From the NCBI GenBank assembly GCA_029003555.1, contig JAQYCE010000060.1, positions 1 through 49,778 of the forward strand: DNA of 49,778 nt. The letters run 5' to 3'. Below the pieces are notes generated by a model that was not told the DNA's origin, made no database searches, and saw only the letters and a list, made by a program, of their open reading frames with translations. Positions within the stretch are counted from its first letter, which is position 1. Every line of letters begins with the position of its first letter. The position numbers and the translations under genes are program-made. Origin of the DNA: Bacillota bacterium (GTDB lineage Bacteria; Bacillota; Clostridia; Tissierellales; Peptoniphilaceae). Shown here one piece after another: positions 11,903 through 20,631 of the stretch.

Positions 11903-13280
11903 AAACCGGATGCTGGTCCTTTTTTCCATCTTGATGGTGGCCTTTTTAGGCCTGGCCCTCTATCTCACCTATTTTGAGGTCATAAAAGCCCCGGCCCTCC
12001 GGGCCCACAACCTCAACCCCAGAAACTGGGTCGATGAATCCCAATTCGGACGGGGAAAGTTCCTGGACCGAAATAGTCAGGTCCTGGTGGACCGGGTCAA
12101 GGAGGAAGATGGGACCTATACCCGCTATTCTAAGTATCCCGCCCTTTATGCCCACTTGATCGGCTACAATTCCGACACCTATGGAAAGTCCGGGTTGGAA
12201 AAGGCTTTAAATGGAAGCTTGCTCAACCTGGGTCAGGACAACCCTATTGCTGAACTCCGGGGTAAGGTCCTGAATGAAGGGGCGGGAAATGATGTTCAAC
12301 TGACCATCGACCATGACTTACAGGCCTATACCTACAAGCTTCTCAAGGGGAAAAAGGGTGCAGCCGTTGCCATCAACCCCCAGACGGGTGAAGTTCTGGC
12401 CATGGTTTCTGTCCCCTCTTTTGACCCCAACAAGGTGGATTCCTCATGGAATGACCTCCTGGAGACGGAGGGAGATGTCCTGGTCAACCGGGCCATAAAC
12501 GGTCGCTACACTCCGGGCTCCGTTTTGAAGGCAGTTTCCGCTATGGCCCTCCTGGATGCCGGGAAGGCGGAAAGCTATGAGGACAAGGGGAAGACCGTCG
12601 TATCCGGATATGCTATTGAAAATTACCAGGGAAAGGCTTATGGAGAAATTGGACTGCGAGAGGCTTTGATTCACTCTTCCAACACCTATTTTGCCGATCT
12701 TTCTCAGAAGGCAGGGCCGGAAGCCTTTGGTCGTGTCTTTGACAACTTTAACTTCAACAAGGAAATTCCTTTTGACCTGAAGGTCACCTCCTCAAGGGCG
12801 CCCTTTAAAAGCGGAATGGATCCCACCCTCCTTGCCGCCAACTCCTTTGGCCAGGGGGAAATCACCCTATCACCCCTCCATTTGGCCATGGCCTATGGGG
12901 CTATCGCCAATGAGGGGGTTATGATGGCTCCCACACTCGTCAAGTCCATCATCTCGCCCAACGGGGGCGTCCTTCGGGATTCGAAAAGTAAGGTTCTCCA
13001 GGAGCTGGATAAGGACCATGCCCGGATGGTGGCGGATTATCTCCACGATACGGCCCAGGCCAATGGTGCTCAGGACCAGGTTTCCGTTCCCATGGCCGGG
13101 AAGTCCGGTACGGCACAGATTGCCGGTGGATCCACCAATGCCCTTTATTGCGCCTTTGCCCCTATGGACAAGCCCTCCATTGCCATCTGTCTGGTCCTTG
13201 AAGATGATGGCCGGATGGGCTATCAGGCCGCCCAACCCCTGGTTCTATCCATGCTTAATTATTGGTTTTCTCACCAATAA
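11889..13280 (+). CDS. Penicillin-binding protein, transpeptidase domain (class B / PbpA-like)
   Basis: Single TM; SxxK in GSVLK, SSN motif (HSSNTYF), KSGTAQ motif. Confidence 0.93.
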   Translation: MKRSRNRMLVLFSILMVAFLGLALYLTYFEVIKAPALRAHNLNPRNWVDESQFGRGKFLDRNSQVLVDRVKEEDGTYTRYSKYPALYAHLIGYNSDTYGKSGLEKALNGSLLNLGQDNPIAELRGKVLNEGAGNDVQLTIDHDLQAYTYKLLKGKKGAAVAINPQTGEVLAMVSVPSFDPNKVDSSWNDLLETEGDVLVNRAINGRYTPGSVLKAVSAMALLDAGKAESYEDKGKTVVSGYAIENYQGKAYGEIGLREALIHSSNTYFADLSQKAGPEAFGRVFDNFNFNKEIPFDLKVTSSRAPFKSGMDPTLLAANSFGQGEITLSPLHLAMAYGAIANEGVMMAPTLVKSIISPNGGVLRDSKSKVLQELDKDHARMVADYLHDTAQANGAQDQVSVPMAGKSGTAQIAGGSTNALYCAFAPMDKPSIAICLVLEDDGRMGYQAAQPLVLSMLNYWFSHQ

Positions 13281-13295
13281 GTCTTTTTAACCCAT

Positions 13296-13338
13296 TAAAA
13301 AATCGGATCCGGGAAGTTTCCCGGGTCCGATTTTTTCT
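13296..13338. terminator. Bidirectional intrinsic terminator between convergent PBP and NAD kinase genes
   Basis: aaaaaatcggatccgggaa-gttt-cccgggtccgattttttc: near-perfect inverted repeat with A-run and T-run. Confidence 0.9.
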
Positions 13339-13345
13339 TTCAGGA

Positions 13346-14149
13346 TTATATTAATTTGTCCTTAAGGTTGTACCAATACCAATTGGAATTAAAGAGAATC
13401 CGGTGGATCTTTTTACCGGTTTGTCGGAAGGTGATTTTTTTTAATCCCAGGAAGTGTTCCTCCATCCCATCCGTAACCAGGAGGGCCTTGTCTTTTTCAT
13501 CCGGGGGAAAGGAAACCTCCGTCTCTGCCGATGAAGGGAGGACGATAGAGGAGGGGAGGGCCTCGTAGGTCTTAGACCGAAGCTGGTTTAAGGGGGTGAT
13601 CTGGTATCCTTTGAGCGTTTGGTAGAGGATGGACCCTCCCGCGGATAAGTTGTAAGCTGTGGACCCGGAGGGGGTGGAGACGATCAGGCCATCCCCGGCC
13701 AGGTGGAGGAGGGGAACCTGGTCAACGGATAGGCTAAAATGGACTGTCTTCCTCTTGGGCGACTGGACGGAGAATTCGTTGACACACCAACGTCGGTAGG
13801 TCCAGGAAGAGGTCTCCACCTCAGCTTCTACAAGGAGGAGTTCATCCATGTGATAGTCGCCCTCGACCAGCTTCTTCAGGTTTTTATCTAAGCTATCCAG
13901 GTCGGATTCCTGGAAAAATCCTAAAGTTCCTGTATTGATCCCACAAAAGGGAATGGTGGAAAACTGGGACTTATGGACGGCATGAAGGAAGGTTCCATCT
14001 CCACCAATGACGAGGTTGTAGTCGGCGTGGTCCAGGTAAACCGGACTGATGCGAAATCCTTGGGGAACTAAGTAATTGACAATGTGGTCCCGGATGGCGA
14101 GAGCGGGCGGGCTGGGTTTTATGAAAAGATTGATAATTTTCGTCATCAT
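13346..14149 (-). CDS. nadK: NAD kinase
   Basis: YNLVIGGDGTFLHAVHKS, INTGTLGFF, STPSGSTAYNLSAGG motifs. Confidence 0.95.
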   Translation of the reverse strand: MMTKIINLFIKPSPPALAIRDHIVNYLVPQGFRISPVYLDHADYNLVIGGDGTFLHAVHKSQFSTIPFCGINTGTLGFFQESDLDSLDKNLKKLVEGDYHMDELLLVEAEVETSSWTYRRWCVNEFSVQSPKRKTVHFSLSVDQVPLLHLAGDGLIVSTPSGSTAYNLSAGGSILYQTLKGYQITPLNQLRSKTYEALPSSIVLPSSAETEVSFPPDEKDKALLVTDGMEEHFLGLKKITFRQTGKKIHRILFNSNWYWYNLKDKLI

Positions 14150-14232
14150 GGAAACTCCTTTAGAAAAATGGCTTGAGACAATCGATGGATCAAGCTTCTT
14201 TACCTATTCTATACTACTTCTTCATGAAGAAC

Positions 14233-14261
14233 TTGTGAAAGTCTTTTCCGCTTGCTATAAT
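14233..14261 (+). promoter_or_regulatory. Sigma-A type promoter upstream of GH25 gene
   Basis: TTGTGA-N17-TATAAT. Confidence 0.7.
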
Positions 14262-14383
14262 ATTTCTGTAAACGTCTTGTAACCTTTTGAAGAGCCATTA
14301 TGTATCCTGCTCTTTAACCGGTATATTAAAGATTGCCACTGCTGTTTGAGCAGGCGATCATGCATAGAAAAAAGGAAGGTGCC

Positions 14384-15865
14384 ATGAATAAGAATTTGAC
14401 ACGTTTTGCTACAGGGGGTCTTGCCTTGCTTGTCCTCCTCAGTTCTCCTTTTTCCACCGTCCGAGCTACGGATGGAGATAGGGAAGGCTCGTCACAAGGA
14501 ATTTACCAGACCTTACTCTTGGATGATTCACAAGAAAGTGACCTGGAATCCGGAGAAGATATGGACATTGCCGAACCGGCCAATCCGGAGGCCCAGTCAA
14601 GTCCACAAAAAAAAGATCATGAAAAATTAACAGAAAAGACGGAGGAGAAAAAAAGCAAATCCAACCCCCTCCATCCCACTAATCCCCAGGCCATCCGGTC
14701 TTTCTCAACGAATAAGTCCGGCCAGCTTTCCCAGGCTTGGTCCCTAGAAAGGTCTCGGGAACCGGGAAGAGTCAACACCAAGCGTGAGGAATATAAGAAT
14801 CCTAAGGGCCAGGTAGTCAAAAAGGGCAATGCTTATACATACCAGGAAGGGTCCAAGACCCGTCTGGCCCGCAATGCCTGGGTTAAGTCGGGAGGAAAGT
14901 CCTACTTTGCCGATCCCAATGGAAACCTATATACCAATACACTTCTGGAAGTCGAGGGCAAAACCTATTACTTTGGCCCCCAGGCCTACAGCCTGTCCGG
15001 AATTGTCAATGTTAACGGAAAGTCCTATTTTTTTGACGGAGAGAACGGTAATGCCATGATTCGAGAAGCCCGGACCCTAACTCGGGGAGGGACGACCTAT
15101 ATTATCGATAGCGATTTTACGGTTTCCAAGGATGAGCATATCTCCTCAGGACAAGACACCAACAGACAAGGAGAATTGGAGCTTATCCCCAAGTATAATG
15201 ATGATGGGGGTATGCTTGTTATCGATATTTCCAAATACCAGAGGCCTGCAGATATCGACTATGATCTTTTGTGCCAAAATATTACAGGGGTCATCCTCCG
15301 GGTAGCCCACTCCTGGCAGAACCGGGAGGTCCTTGCCCCCAATGAAGATCCCACTTTTGCCACCCATTATGAGGAGTTTCGAAAGAGGGGAATTCCGGTC
15401 GGCTGCTATTATTTTTCCACAGCTGTAACCTATGATGAAGGGGTCCAGGAAGCGATTAAAACGATGGAAATCCTGGGAAATCGCAAGCTCCAGCTTCCGG
15501 TTTACTGGGATACGGAAGATGAGTACAAGCAGAGAAAAATTCCCAGAGACCAATTGACCCAGGCAGGAAAGGGCTTTTTAGAAACCCTGGCCAACCGAGG
15601 CTATGTGGTTGGGGTCTACGCTTCTTCTTCCTGGCTCAAGCACCATCTCAATATGGAGGAACTTCAGGACTATGAAACCTGGGTGGCCCACTATGGTCGG
15701 ACCAGGGACGGGAAGAGCGTGAAAATCCAACGCCCCAACTACAACCGGTCCTATCAGATTTGGCAGTTTGAGAGCCGGGGACGGGTGCCGGGTTATAAAT
15801 ATAACCTGGATGTCAACTGGATGTACAAGGATTATCCTAAAATGATCGGAAACCATCCCAAATAA
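14384..15865 (+). CDS. Secreted GH25 lysozyme with N-terminal cell-wall-binding-type repeats
   Basis: Signal peptide MNKNLTRFATGGLALLVLLSSPFSTVRA; repeats such as NGKSYFFDGENGNA / GGKSYFADPNGNLY; GH25 core MLVIDISKYQ...YWDTED...YQIWQFESRG. Confidence 0.9.
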   Translation: MNKNLTRFATGGLALLVLLSSPFSTVRATDGDREGSSQGIYQTLLLDDSQESDLESGEDMDIAEPANPEAQSSPQKKDHEKLTEKTEEKKSKSNPLHPTNPQAIRSFSTNKSGQLSQAWSLERSREPGRVNTKREEYKNPKGQVVKKGNAYTYQEGSKTRLARNAWVKSGGKSYFADPNGNLYTNTLLEVEGKTYYFGPQAYSLSGIVNVNGKSYFFDGENGNAMIREARTLTRGGTTYIIDSDFTVSKDEHISSGQDTNRQGELELIPKYNDDGGMLVIDISKYQRPADIDYDLLCQNITGVILRVAHSWQNREVLAPNEDPTFATHYEEFRKRGIPVGCYYFSTAVTYDEGVQEAIKTMEILGNRKLQLPVYWDTEDEYKQRKIPRDQLTQAGKGFLETLANRGYVVGVYASSSWLKHHLNMEELQDYETWVAHYGRTRDGKSVKIQRPNYNRSYQIWQFESRGRVPGYKYNLDVNWMYKDYPKMIGNHPK

Positions 15866-15887
15866 ACAAAATAGGGCCTGGAAATGT

Positions 15888-15916
15888 TTGCAAGATCTTG
15901 AGCTTTTTGCTATACT
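15888..15916 (+). promoter_or_regulatory. Sigma-A promoter of ncRNA
   Basis: TTGCAA-N17-TATACT, intergenic, no ORF downstream before a terminator. Confidence 0.75.
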
Positions 15917-15921
15917 AAAGA

Positions 15922-16127
15922 TGTCCTTGATGTTGCCCGAACATTAAACCTACGCCGCTTATAAGGGATTGCGGAGTTTATCCTTCAATGACACGCCTCC
16001 TTCGAGTGGACTTCTGCGATGGATAACAGCGAACCCACCTTCACAAACAGAAGGTATTAAATTATTAGGGATCAAGGATCAACATACTCAATGTTGTGCA
16101 CCCGGCCGAAAGGCCGGGTGTTTTTTT
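15922..16127 (+). ncRNA. ssrS: Structured non-coding RNA, candidate 6S RNA (SsrS)
   Basis: About 205 nt intergenic transcript unit with its own promoter and intrinsic terminator; ends close by TCCTTGAT (15924-15931) pairing with ATCAAGGA (16071-16078); long interrupted-hairpin layout. The 6S identity is inferred, not confirmed by a covariance model. Confidence 0.6.
16099..16127 (+). terminator. Intrinsic terminator of ncRNA
   Basis: CACCCGGCC-GAAA-GGCCGGGTG-TTTTTTT. Confidence 0.95.
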
Positions 16128-16162
16128 ATCAAATCATTATTGTTGATATAATCCTTGAAAAA

Positions 16163-16184
16163 TTTGGGTATAGTTTGGGTATAG
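16163..16184 (+). repeat. Exact tandem duplication of TTTGGGTATAG upstream of YtxH gene
   Basis: tttgggtatag|tttgggtatag read directly. Confidence 0.95.
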
Positions 16185-16236
16185 ATAGATAATAGTTACA
16201 AAGAAAAATGTATCTCACTTTTATAAGGAGGAAACT

Positions 16237-16722
16237 ATGGGAATTGTTGATTACATTGAAGCAAAAAACAGGGAAAGAGTCATGAAAGCACGCGTTGAGG
16301 ATGCCTCAAAAATCGGTATCGGAGTCCTCATGGGTCTGGCTATCGGCAGTGCTGCCGGCGTTCTTTTCGCCCCTAAGTCCGGTCAGGAAACCCGCGAAGA
16401 CCTGGCAAAGATGGCCCAGGAAACGACGGAAAAGGTCAAGGCCAGCGCCCAGGATGCCATGGATAAAGCGGCTGAATACCGTAACGAACTTCAATCCAAG
16501 GTGACCGCTATTGGTCCCGCTATTGAATCCGGCCTCTCCGCTGCTCAGAAGTCTTTAGACGAGAATGAGAAGGAAATTAAGGAGAAGGTAGAAAAGACGG
16601 TTGATGACGCCAAAGAAGCCGCCGAGGGAGTGAAAGACTCAGCCAAGGACACCGCCAAGAAGACCGGCGAAGCTGCTAAGAAAGAGTATAAAAAAGAGGA
16701 AGAGAAGAACAATAACAAATAA
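16237..16722 (+). CDS. YtxH-domain (gas-vesicle-like / general stress) protein
   Basis: VLMGLAIGSAAGVLFAPKSGQETREDL followed by a long Lys/Glu/Ala helical tail. Confidence 0.9.
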   Translation: MGIVDYIEAKNRERVMKARVEDASKIGIGVLMGLAIGSAAGVLFAPKSGQETREDLAKMAQETTEKVKASAQDAMDKAAEYRNELQSKVTAIGPAIESGLSAAQKSLDENEKEIKEKVEKTVDDAKEAAEGVKDSAKDTAKKTGEAAKKEYKKEEEKNNNK

Positions 16723-16733
16723 GGAGGAGGAAC

Positions 16734-17198
16734 ATGCCAGGAAACGAAATGATGTTTTCCGTTTCTCTAAACGGACTCTTACTCGCCGTCCTCATCGTCG
16801 TTGCTATTGTCGCTCTCGTCTACCTCATCAAAGTCTTAGCTAAGGCTTCCAAAGCGGTTGATGCCGTTAGTGAGCTATTAGAGAAAAATAAGGAAGAGCT
16901 TGATGCGGCATTAAAAACCATTCCCACCATTACCGGAAAGACGGACCAGGCCCTGGGTCAGGTATCCAAGATTCTCGACCAATCTTCACCGGACATCGTT
17001 GATACCATCAGCGGGGCAAAGGACACTGTCATCAGCGTCTCTCGCCTAACCACTGATGCAGCGGATACGGTGGAATACCTGGCAGCGACAGCCATTGACA
17101 CCGCAGATTCTTTATCCTCCGGTGTCACCAAGACCAACTCCACCTTGGGCTATGTTCGTGAAATCGCAAAGATTGTTAAAGATGTGATAGGACGTTAG
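16734..17198 (+). CDS. DUF948-like (YtxG-like) membrane protein
   Basis: N-terminal TM then long heptad-like helix (KASKAVDAVSELLEKNKEELDAALKTIPTITGKTDQALGQVSKIL). Confidence 0.75.
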   Translation: MPGNEMMFSVSLNGLLLAVLIVVAIVALVYLIKVLAKASKAVDAVSELLEKNKEELDAALKTIPTITGKTDQALGQVSKILDQSSPDIVDTISGAKDTVISVSRLTTDAADTVEYLAATAIDTADSLSSGVTKTNSTLGYVREIAKIVKDVIGR

Positions 17199-17209
17199 TT
17201 GATAAGACC

Positions 17210-17240
17210 GAAAAAGCCATCCTTGCGATGGCTTTTTCTT
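17210..17240 (+). terminator. Intrinsic terminator
   Basis: gaaaaagccatccttgcgatggctttttctt. Confidence 0.85.
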
Positions 17241-17282
17241 TGCTGACAAGAGCCCAATATTAGAATGGGTTTGCGATCTAGG

Positions 17283-17308
17283 CTTGTTAACGTTTTTATG
17301 GTAAAATA
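17283..17308 (+). promoter_or_regulatory. cre-like operator overlapping extended -10 (CTTGTTAACGTTTTTATGGTAAAATA)
   Basis: 22/26 identical to the element at 23199-23224; central CG, TG..A ends; TATGGTAAAAT extended -10. Confidence 0.5.
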
Positions 17309-17350
17309 TAGGTGATTCCTGAAACTATTTTTTTTGAATGGAGTGCTCGC

Positions 17351-18361
17351 ATGGGACAACCTACCATTAAAGATGTGGCAAAAATTGCCGGGGTATCAAT
17401 TTCGACGGTTTCACGGGTGATGAACAAGTCCAAGCCCGTCAGCCCGGAAGCCCAAAAAAAAGTGGAAGATGCTATTGATAAACTCGGCTTCAAGCCGAAT
17501 GAGCTTGCCCGGAGTTTGGTCATGAAAAAGTCCAACTCCATTGGCATCCTGATCAAAGACATCGGCATTGACTACATGGCCCAAATGGTCCGCGGTGCGG
17601 AAGAAATCGGCCGTATGTACAAGTACGATATCCTTCTAACCTCCAGCTATGGCGATTTGGACTTGGAGAAGAAGGCTGTGGATTTCCTTTACCGTAAACA
17701 GGTCGAGGGGATCATCTTGGTGACCGAAAAAATTGATCCGGAGATTATTATAAAGATTCGCGATTACCAGATTCCCTATATGCTTCTGGACCGCTATTAC
17801 CAATCCAAGGAGACCCATACGGTTGCTATCGATTACAAGAGTGCGATGAAAGAGATAGCAGATCACGTTTGCCGGCTTGGCAACAAAAAAATTGCCTATC
17901 TCCACGGGAACAACACCTATGAATTCGCCCAGGAAAAACTGGCCGGTTATGAAGAAGCTATGGCCGACCATGGCCTGGAGACTTATACGATTATGGCCGG
18001 GGATACGACCAATGAAGCCGGTTACCAGGCCATGAAAAAGTTCTACGAAGAAAAGAAGGACCTGGTTGATGACCTGGACTGCCTCATGTGTCAGAGCGAC
18101 CAATTGGCTTTTGGTGTCCTATCCTACTGCTATGACCATGGGATCAACGTGCCCAATGATCTCCAGGTAACAGGCATTGGTGGGTCCAATTTTACGCAAA
18201 TTATCCGTCCCAAGCTGACAACCATCCAGGAGCCCTATTATGATATGGGGGCTGTTGCTATGCGGATGTTGACCAAGATCCTTCAAAATAAGGAAAGCAT
18301 CACGGAGCCCATTCGTTTACCGGTTCAAATCCTCGATGGTCAATCGACAAAGAAGCGCTAA
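17351..18361 (+). CDS. ccpA: LacI-family transcriptional regulator, CcpA-like
   Basis: TIKDVAKIAGVSISTVSRVMNKSKPVSPEAQKKVEDAIDKLGFKPNELARSL HTH; adjacent to HPr and EI genes and YtxGH-like genes. Confidence 0.7.
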   Translation: MGQPTIKDVAKIAGVSISTVSRVMNKSKPVSPEAQKKVEDAIDKLGFKPNELARSLVMKKSNSIGILIKDIGIDYMAQMVRGAEEIGRMYKYDILLTSSYGDLDLEKKAVDFLYRKQVEGIILVTEKIDPEIIIKIRDYQIPYMLLDRYYQSKETHTVAIDYKSAMKEIADHVCRLGNKKIAYLHGNNTYEFAQEKLAGYEEAMADHGLETYTIMAGDTTNEAGYQAMKKFYEEKKDLVDDLDCLMCQSDQLAFGVLSYCYDHGINVPNDLQVTGIGGSNFTQIIRPKLTTIQEPYYDMGAVAMRMLTKILQNKESITEPIRLPVQILDGQSTKKR

Positions 18362-18426
18362 ATTTTTGAGGAAATTTCACGATAACAGGTCATCTAAGAA
18401 GGCATTTGCTAATAAGGAGGTCATTT

Positions 18427-18687
18427 ATGGCAGAGAAAAAAGTTACCGTTACCAATGAAACCGGGCTTCACGCCCGTCCGGCCGCAGCCCTTGTCCAGTT
18501 TGTCAAGAACATCCCCGGCGATGTGGAGCTGGTGAAAGATGGAAAGGTAGCCAATGCCAAATCCATTTTTAACGTCATGAGCCTGGGGATTTCAAAGGGA
18601 ACGGAAATCCTCGTCCGTGTGACGGGTGAGAATGAAGAAGAATACGTGGACCGGGTGGTGGATTTCATCCAAAGCCTGACCGAATAA
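18427..18687 (+). CDS. ptsH: Phosphocarrier protein HPr
   Basis: NETGLHARPAAALVQF (His15) and KSIFNVMSLGIS (Ser46) motifs. Confidence 0.96.
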   Translation: MAEKKVTVTNETGLHARPAAALVQFVKNIPGDVELVKDGKVANAKSIFNVMSLGISKGTEILVRVTGENEEEYVDRVVDFIQSLTE

Positions 18688-18705
18688 GTAAGGATAAAAG
18701 GATAG

Positions 18706-18737
18706 AAAGGGGGCACCATCCGGTCCCCCTTTTTTAT
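18706..18737 (+). terminator. Intrinsic terminator between HPr and EI genes
   Basis: aaagggggcaccatccggtcccccttttttat. Confidence 0.7.
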
Positions 18738-18768
18738 TTCTCTTTCACCAGGAAAGGAAAAGTGGAAT

Positions 18769-20475
18769 ATGCTCAAAGAACTGAAAGGCCTGACCGCCTC
18801 GCCCGGCATTGCCATGGGCCCGGCAAAAATTTATTCGAAAGTGGACTTGACTATTACAAAAGAAATGGGAGAAGGGGGGGCGGAAAAAGAGTTGGAGAGG
18901 CTGAAATCCGCCTTTGATGCCTACCTGGAAAAGCTCAGGAATACGGAATCCGATAACGAAGTCCAGGCTTCTGTCACCCAGGCCCATATAGAACTCCTTT
19001 CAGATCCTTACTTCATTGAAACCGCCTCCGGTCTGGTCCAAGATGAGGAGGTCAGCGCTTCCTGGGCTCTCCGTGAAACGGCCAGCCAGATGGCGGCGAT
19101 GATGGAATCCCTGGATGATCCCTACCTGCGGGAAAGGGGGGCGGACTATAGGGACATCGGTCAAAACCTTCTCTATATCCTGGAAGGTGTGGACGGTGGA
19201 GACCTTTCACAGCTTGAAGAAAACTGCATTATCATCTCATCGGAACTCACCCCCTCGGATACTTCCACCATGGGCCGGGACCATGTTTTGGGCTTTGCCA
19301 ATGACCTGGGCGGGAAGACCTCCCATGTAGCCATCATCGCCCAAACCCTGGATATTCCGGCCCTTGTCGGCATGAAGACAGTAAGTCAGGAGGTAAAGGA
19401 CGGGGATGATTTGATTCTGGATGCCGACCAGGGCCTCCTCCTGGTTAATCCGGATGAGGAAACCAAAGAGAGTTATCGTAAGAAAATCCTTGACCGGGAG
19501 GAGGAGAGAACTCGCTTGGAAAAGGTCAAGGATAAGGCGGCCATCACCAAGGACGGAAAGAAAATTGAGGTTGTCTGCAATGTCGGCAATTTGGAGGACT
19601 TGAAGGAAGGGCTAAAAAGAGGGGCCGATGGAGTTGGTCTCTTCCGGACGGAATTCCTATACATGGAAAATGACCATTTCCCCAGCGAGGAAGAGCAATT
19701 TCAGGTCTACCGGGCAGCGGCTTCACGCCTGAGTCAGTCCCCCCTCCTTATTCGGACCCTGGATATTGGGGGAGATAAGTCCCTTTCCTACTTTGACTTT
19801 CCCAAGGAGGACAACCCCTTCTTAGGTTGGCGGGCCCTGCGGATTTCCTTTGACCTCCCGGATGTCTTCGAGGCCCAGGTTAGGGCCATCCTCCGGGCAT
19901 CGGTCTTTGGCAATGTCAAACTCTTTTTACCCATGGTGGTTTCTGTGGATGAAATCCTGGAGGCTCAGAACCGGATCGCCTCGATAAAAGATGACCTCCG
20001 CCAAGAGGGAATTCCTTTTAATGAGGAGATGGAGGTAGGAATCATGATCGAGACTCCGGCTTCGGTCCTGATTGCGGATGACCTGGCCCGGCATTGCGAC
20101 TTCTTCTCCATTGGGACCAACGACCTGACCCAGTACATTCTTGCTGCCGACCGGGGGAATGACAAGGTTGCCGGCATCTATAATTCCTACCAACCCTCGG
20201 TCCTTCGGGCCATAAAAAAAGTCATCGATGCGGCCCATGGGGCGGGCAAGTGGTGCGGCATGTGCGGAGGATTTGCTTCCGACCACCGGGCCACTTATAT
20301 GCTTCTTGGTATGGGGCTGGATGAGTTTTCTGTCGTGGGTTCCCAGGTGGCCAAGGTCAAGGACCTGGTCCTTGGTGCCCGGCTTGACGCCGCCCAAGCC
20401 TTTGCTCAAGAGATACTGGCTGCCGACCGACTGGATGAGGTGGAGAAGCTGATTGCTGAAAACCCGGTCCAGTAA
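18769..20475 (+). CDS. ptsI: PTS enzyme I (phosphoenolpyruvate-protein phosphotransferase)
   Basis: LGGKTSHVAIIAQTL, GVGLFRTEFLYM, FFSIGTNDLTQY, GMCGG motifs. Confidence 0.97.
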   Translation: MLKELKGLTASPGIAMGPAKIYSKVDLTITKEMGEGGAEKELERLKSAFDAYLEKLRNTESDNEVQASVTQAHIELLSDPYFIETASGLVQDEEVSASWALRETASQMAAMMESLDDPYLRERGADYRDIGQNLLYILEGVDGGDLSQLEENCIIISSELTPSDTSTMGRDHVLGFANDLGGKTSHVAIIAQTLDIPALVGMKTVSQEVKDGDDLILDADQGLLLVNPDEETKESYRKKILDREEERTRLEKVKDKAAITKDGKKIEVVCNVGNLEDLKEGLKRGADGVGLFRTEFLYMENDHFPSEEEQFQVYRAAASRLSQSPLLIRTLDIGGDKSLSYFDFPKEDNPFLGWRALRISFDLPDVFEAQVRAILRASVFGNVKLFLPMVVSVDEILEAQNRIASIKDDLRQEGIPFNEEMEVGIMIETPASVLIADDLARHCDFFSIGTNDLTQYILAADRGNDKVAGIYNSYQPSVLRAIKKVIDAAHGAGKWCGMCGGFASDHRATYMLLGMGLDEFSVVGSQVAKVKDLVLGARLDAAQAFAQEILAADRLDEVEKLIAENPVQ

Positions 20476-20501
20476 GAACATTTGAAAGTTTCTTTGAAAG
20501 A

Positions 20502-20529
20502 TTGAAGAAATCTCCTTCTTCGTTACAAT
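20502..20529 (+). promoter_or_regulatory. Putative promoter TTGAAG-N16-TACAAT upstream of znuA
   Basis: Hexamers and spacing read directly. Confidence 0.5.
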
Positions 20530-20548
20530 AGAAGAAAAGAATCAATCG

Positions 20549-20583
20549 GAATGAGGAAGCTCTGGCTTCCTCATTCTTTGTCT
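20549..20583 (+). terminator. Hairpin with T-rich tail between ptsI and znuA (terminator or leader attenuator)
   Basis: GAATGAGGAAGC-tctg-GCTTCCTCATTC then tttgtcttt. Confidence 0.7.
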
Positions 20584-20590
20584 TTAAGAC

Positions 20591-20602
20591 ATTTGATCAA
20601 AT
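20591..20602. promoter_or_regulatory. Perfect 12-bp palindrome ATTTGATCAAAT upstream of znuA
   Basis: Read directly; 30 nt before znuA start. Confidence 0.35.
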
Positions 20603-20631
20603 TATCTAATGAAAAAAGAAGGAGAAATAGA

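Noticed and set aside
15969-16151. 60-aa ORF within the ncRNA locus
   Set aside because: Lies across the structured RNA and its terminator; no RBS; better explained as ncRNA.
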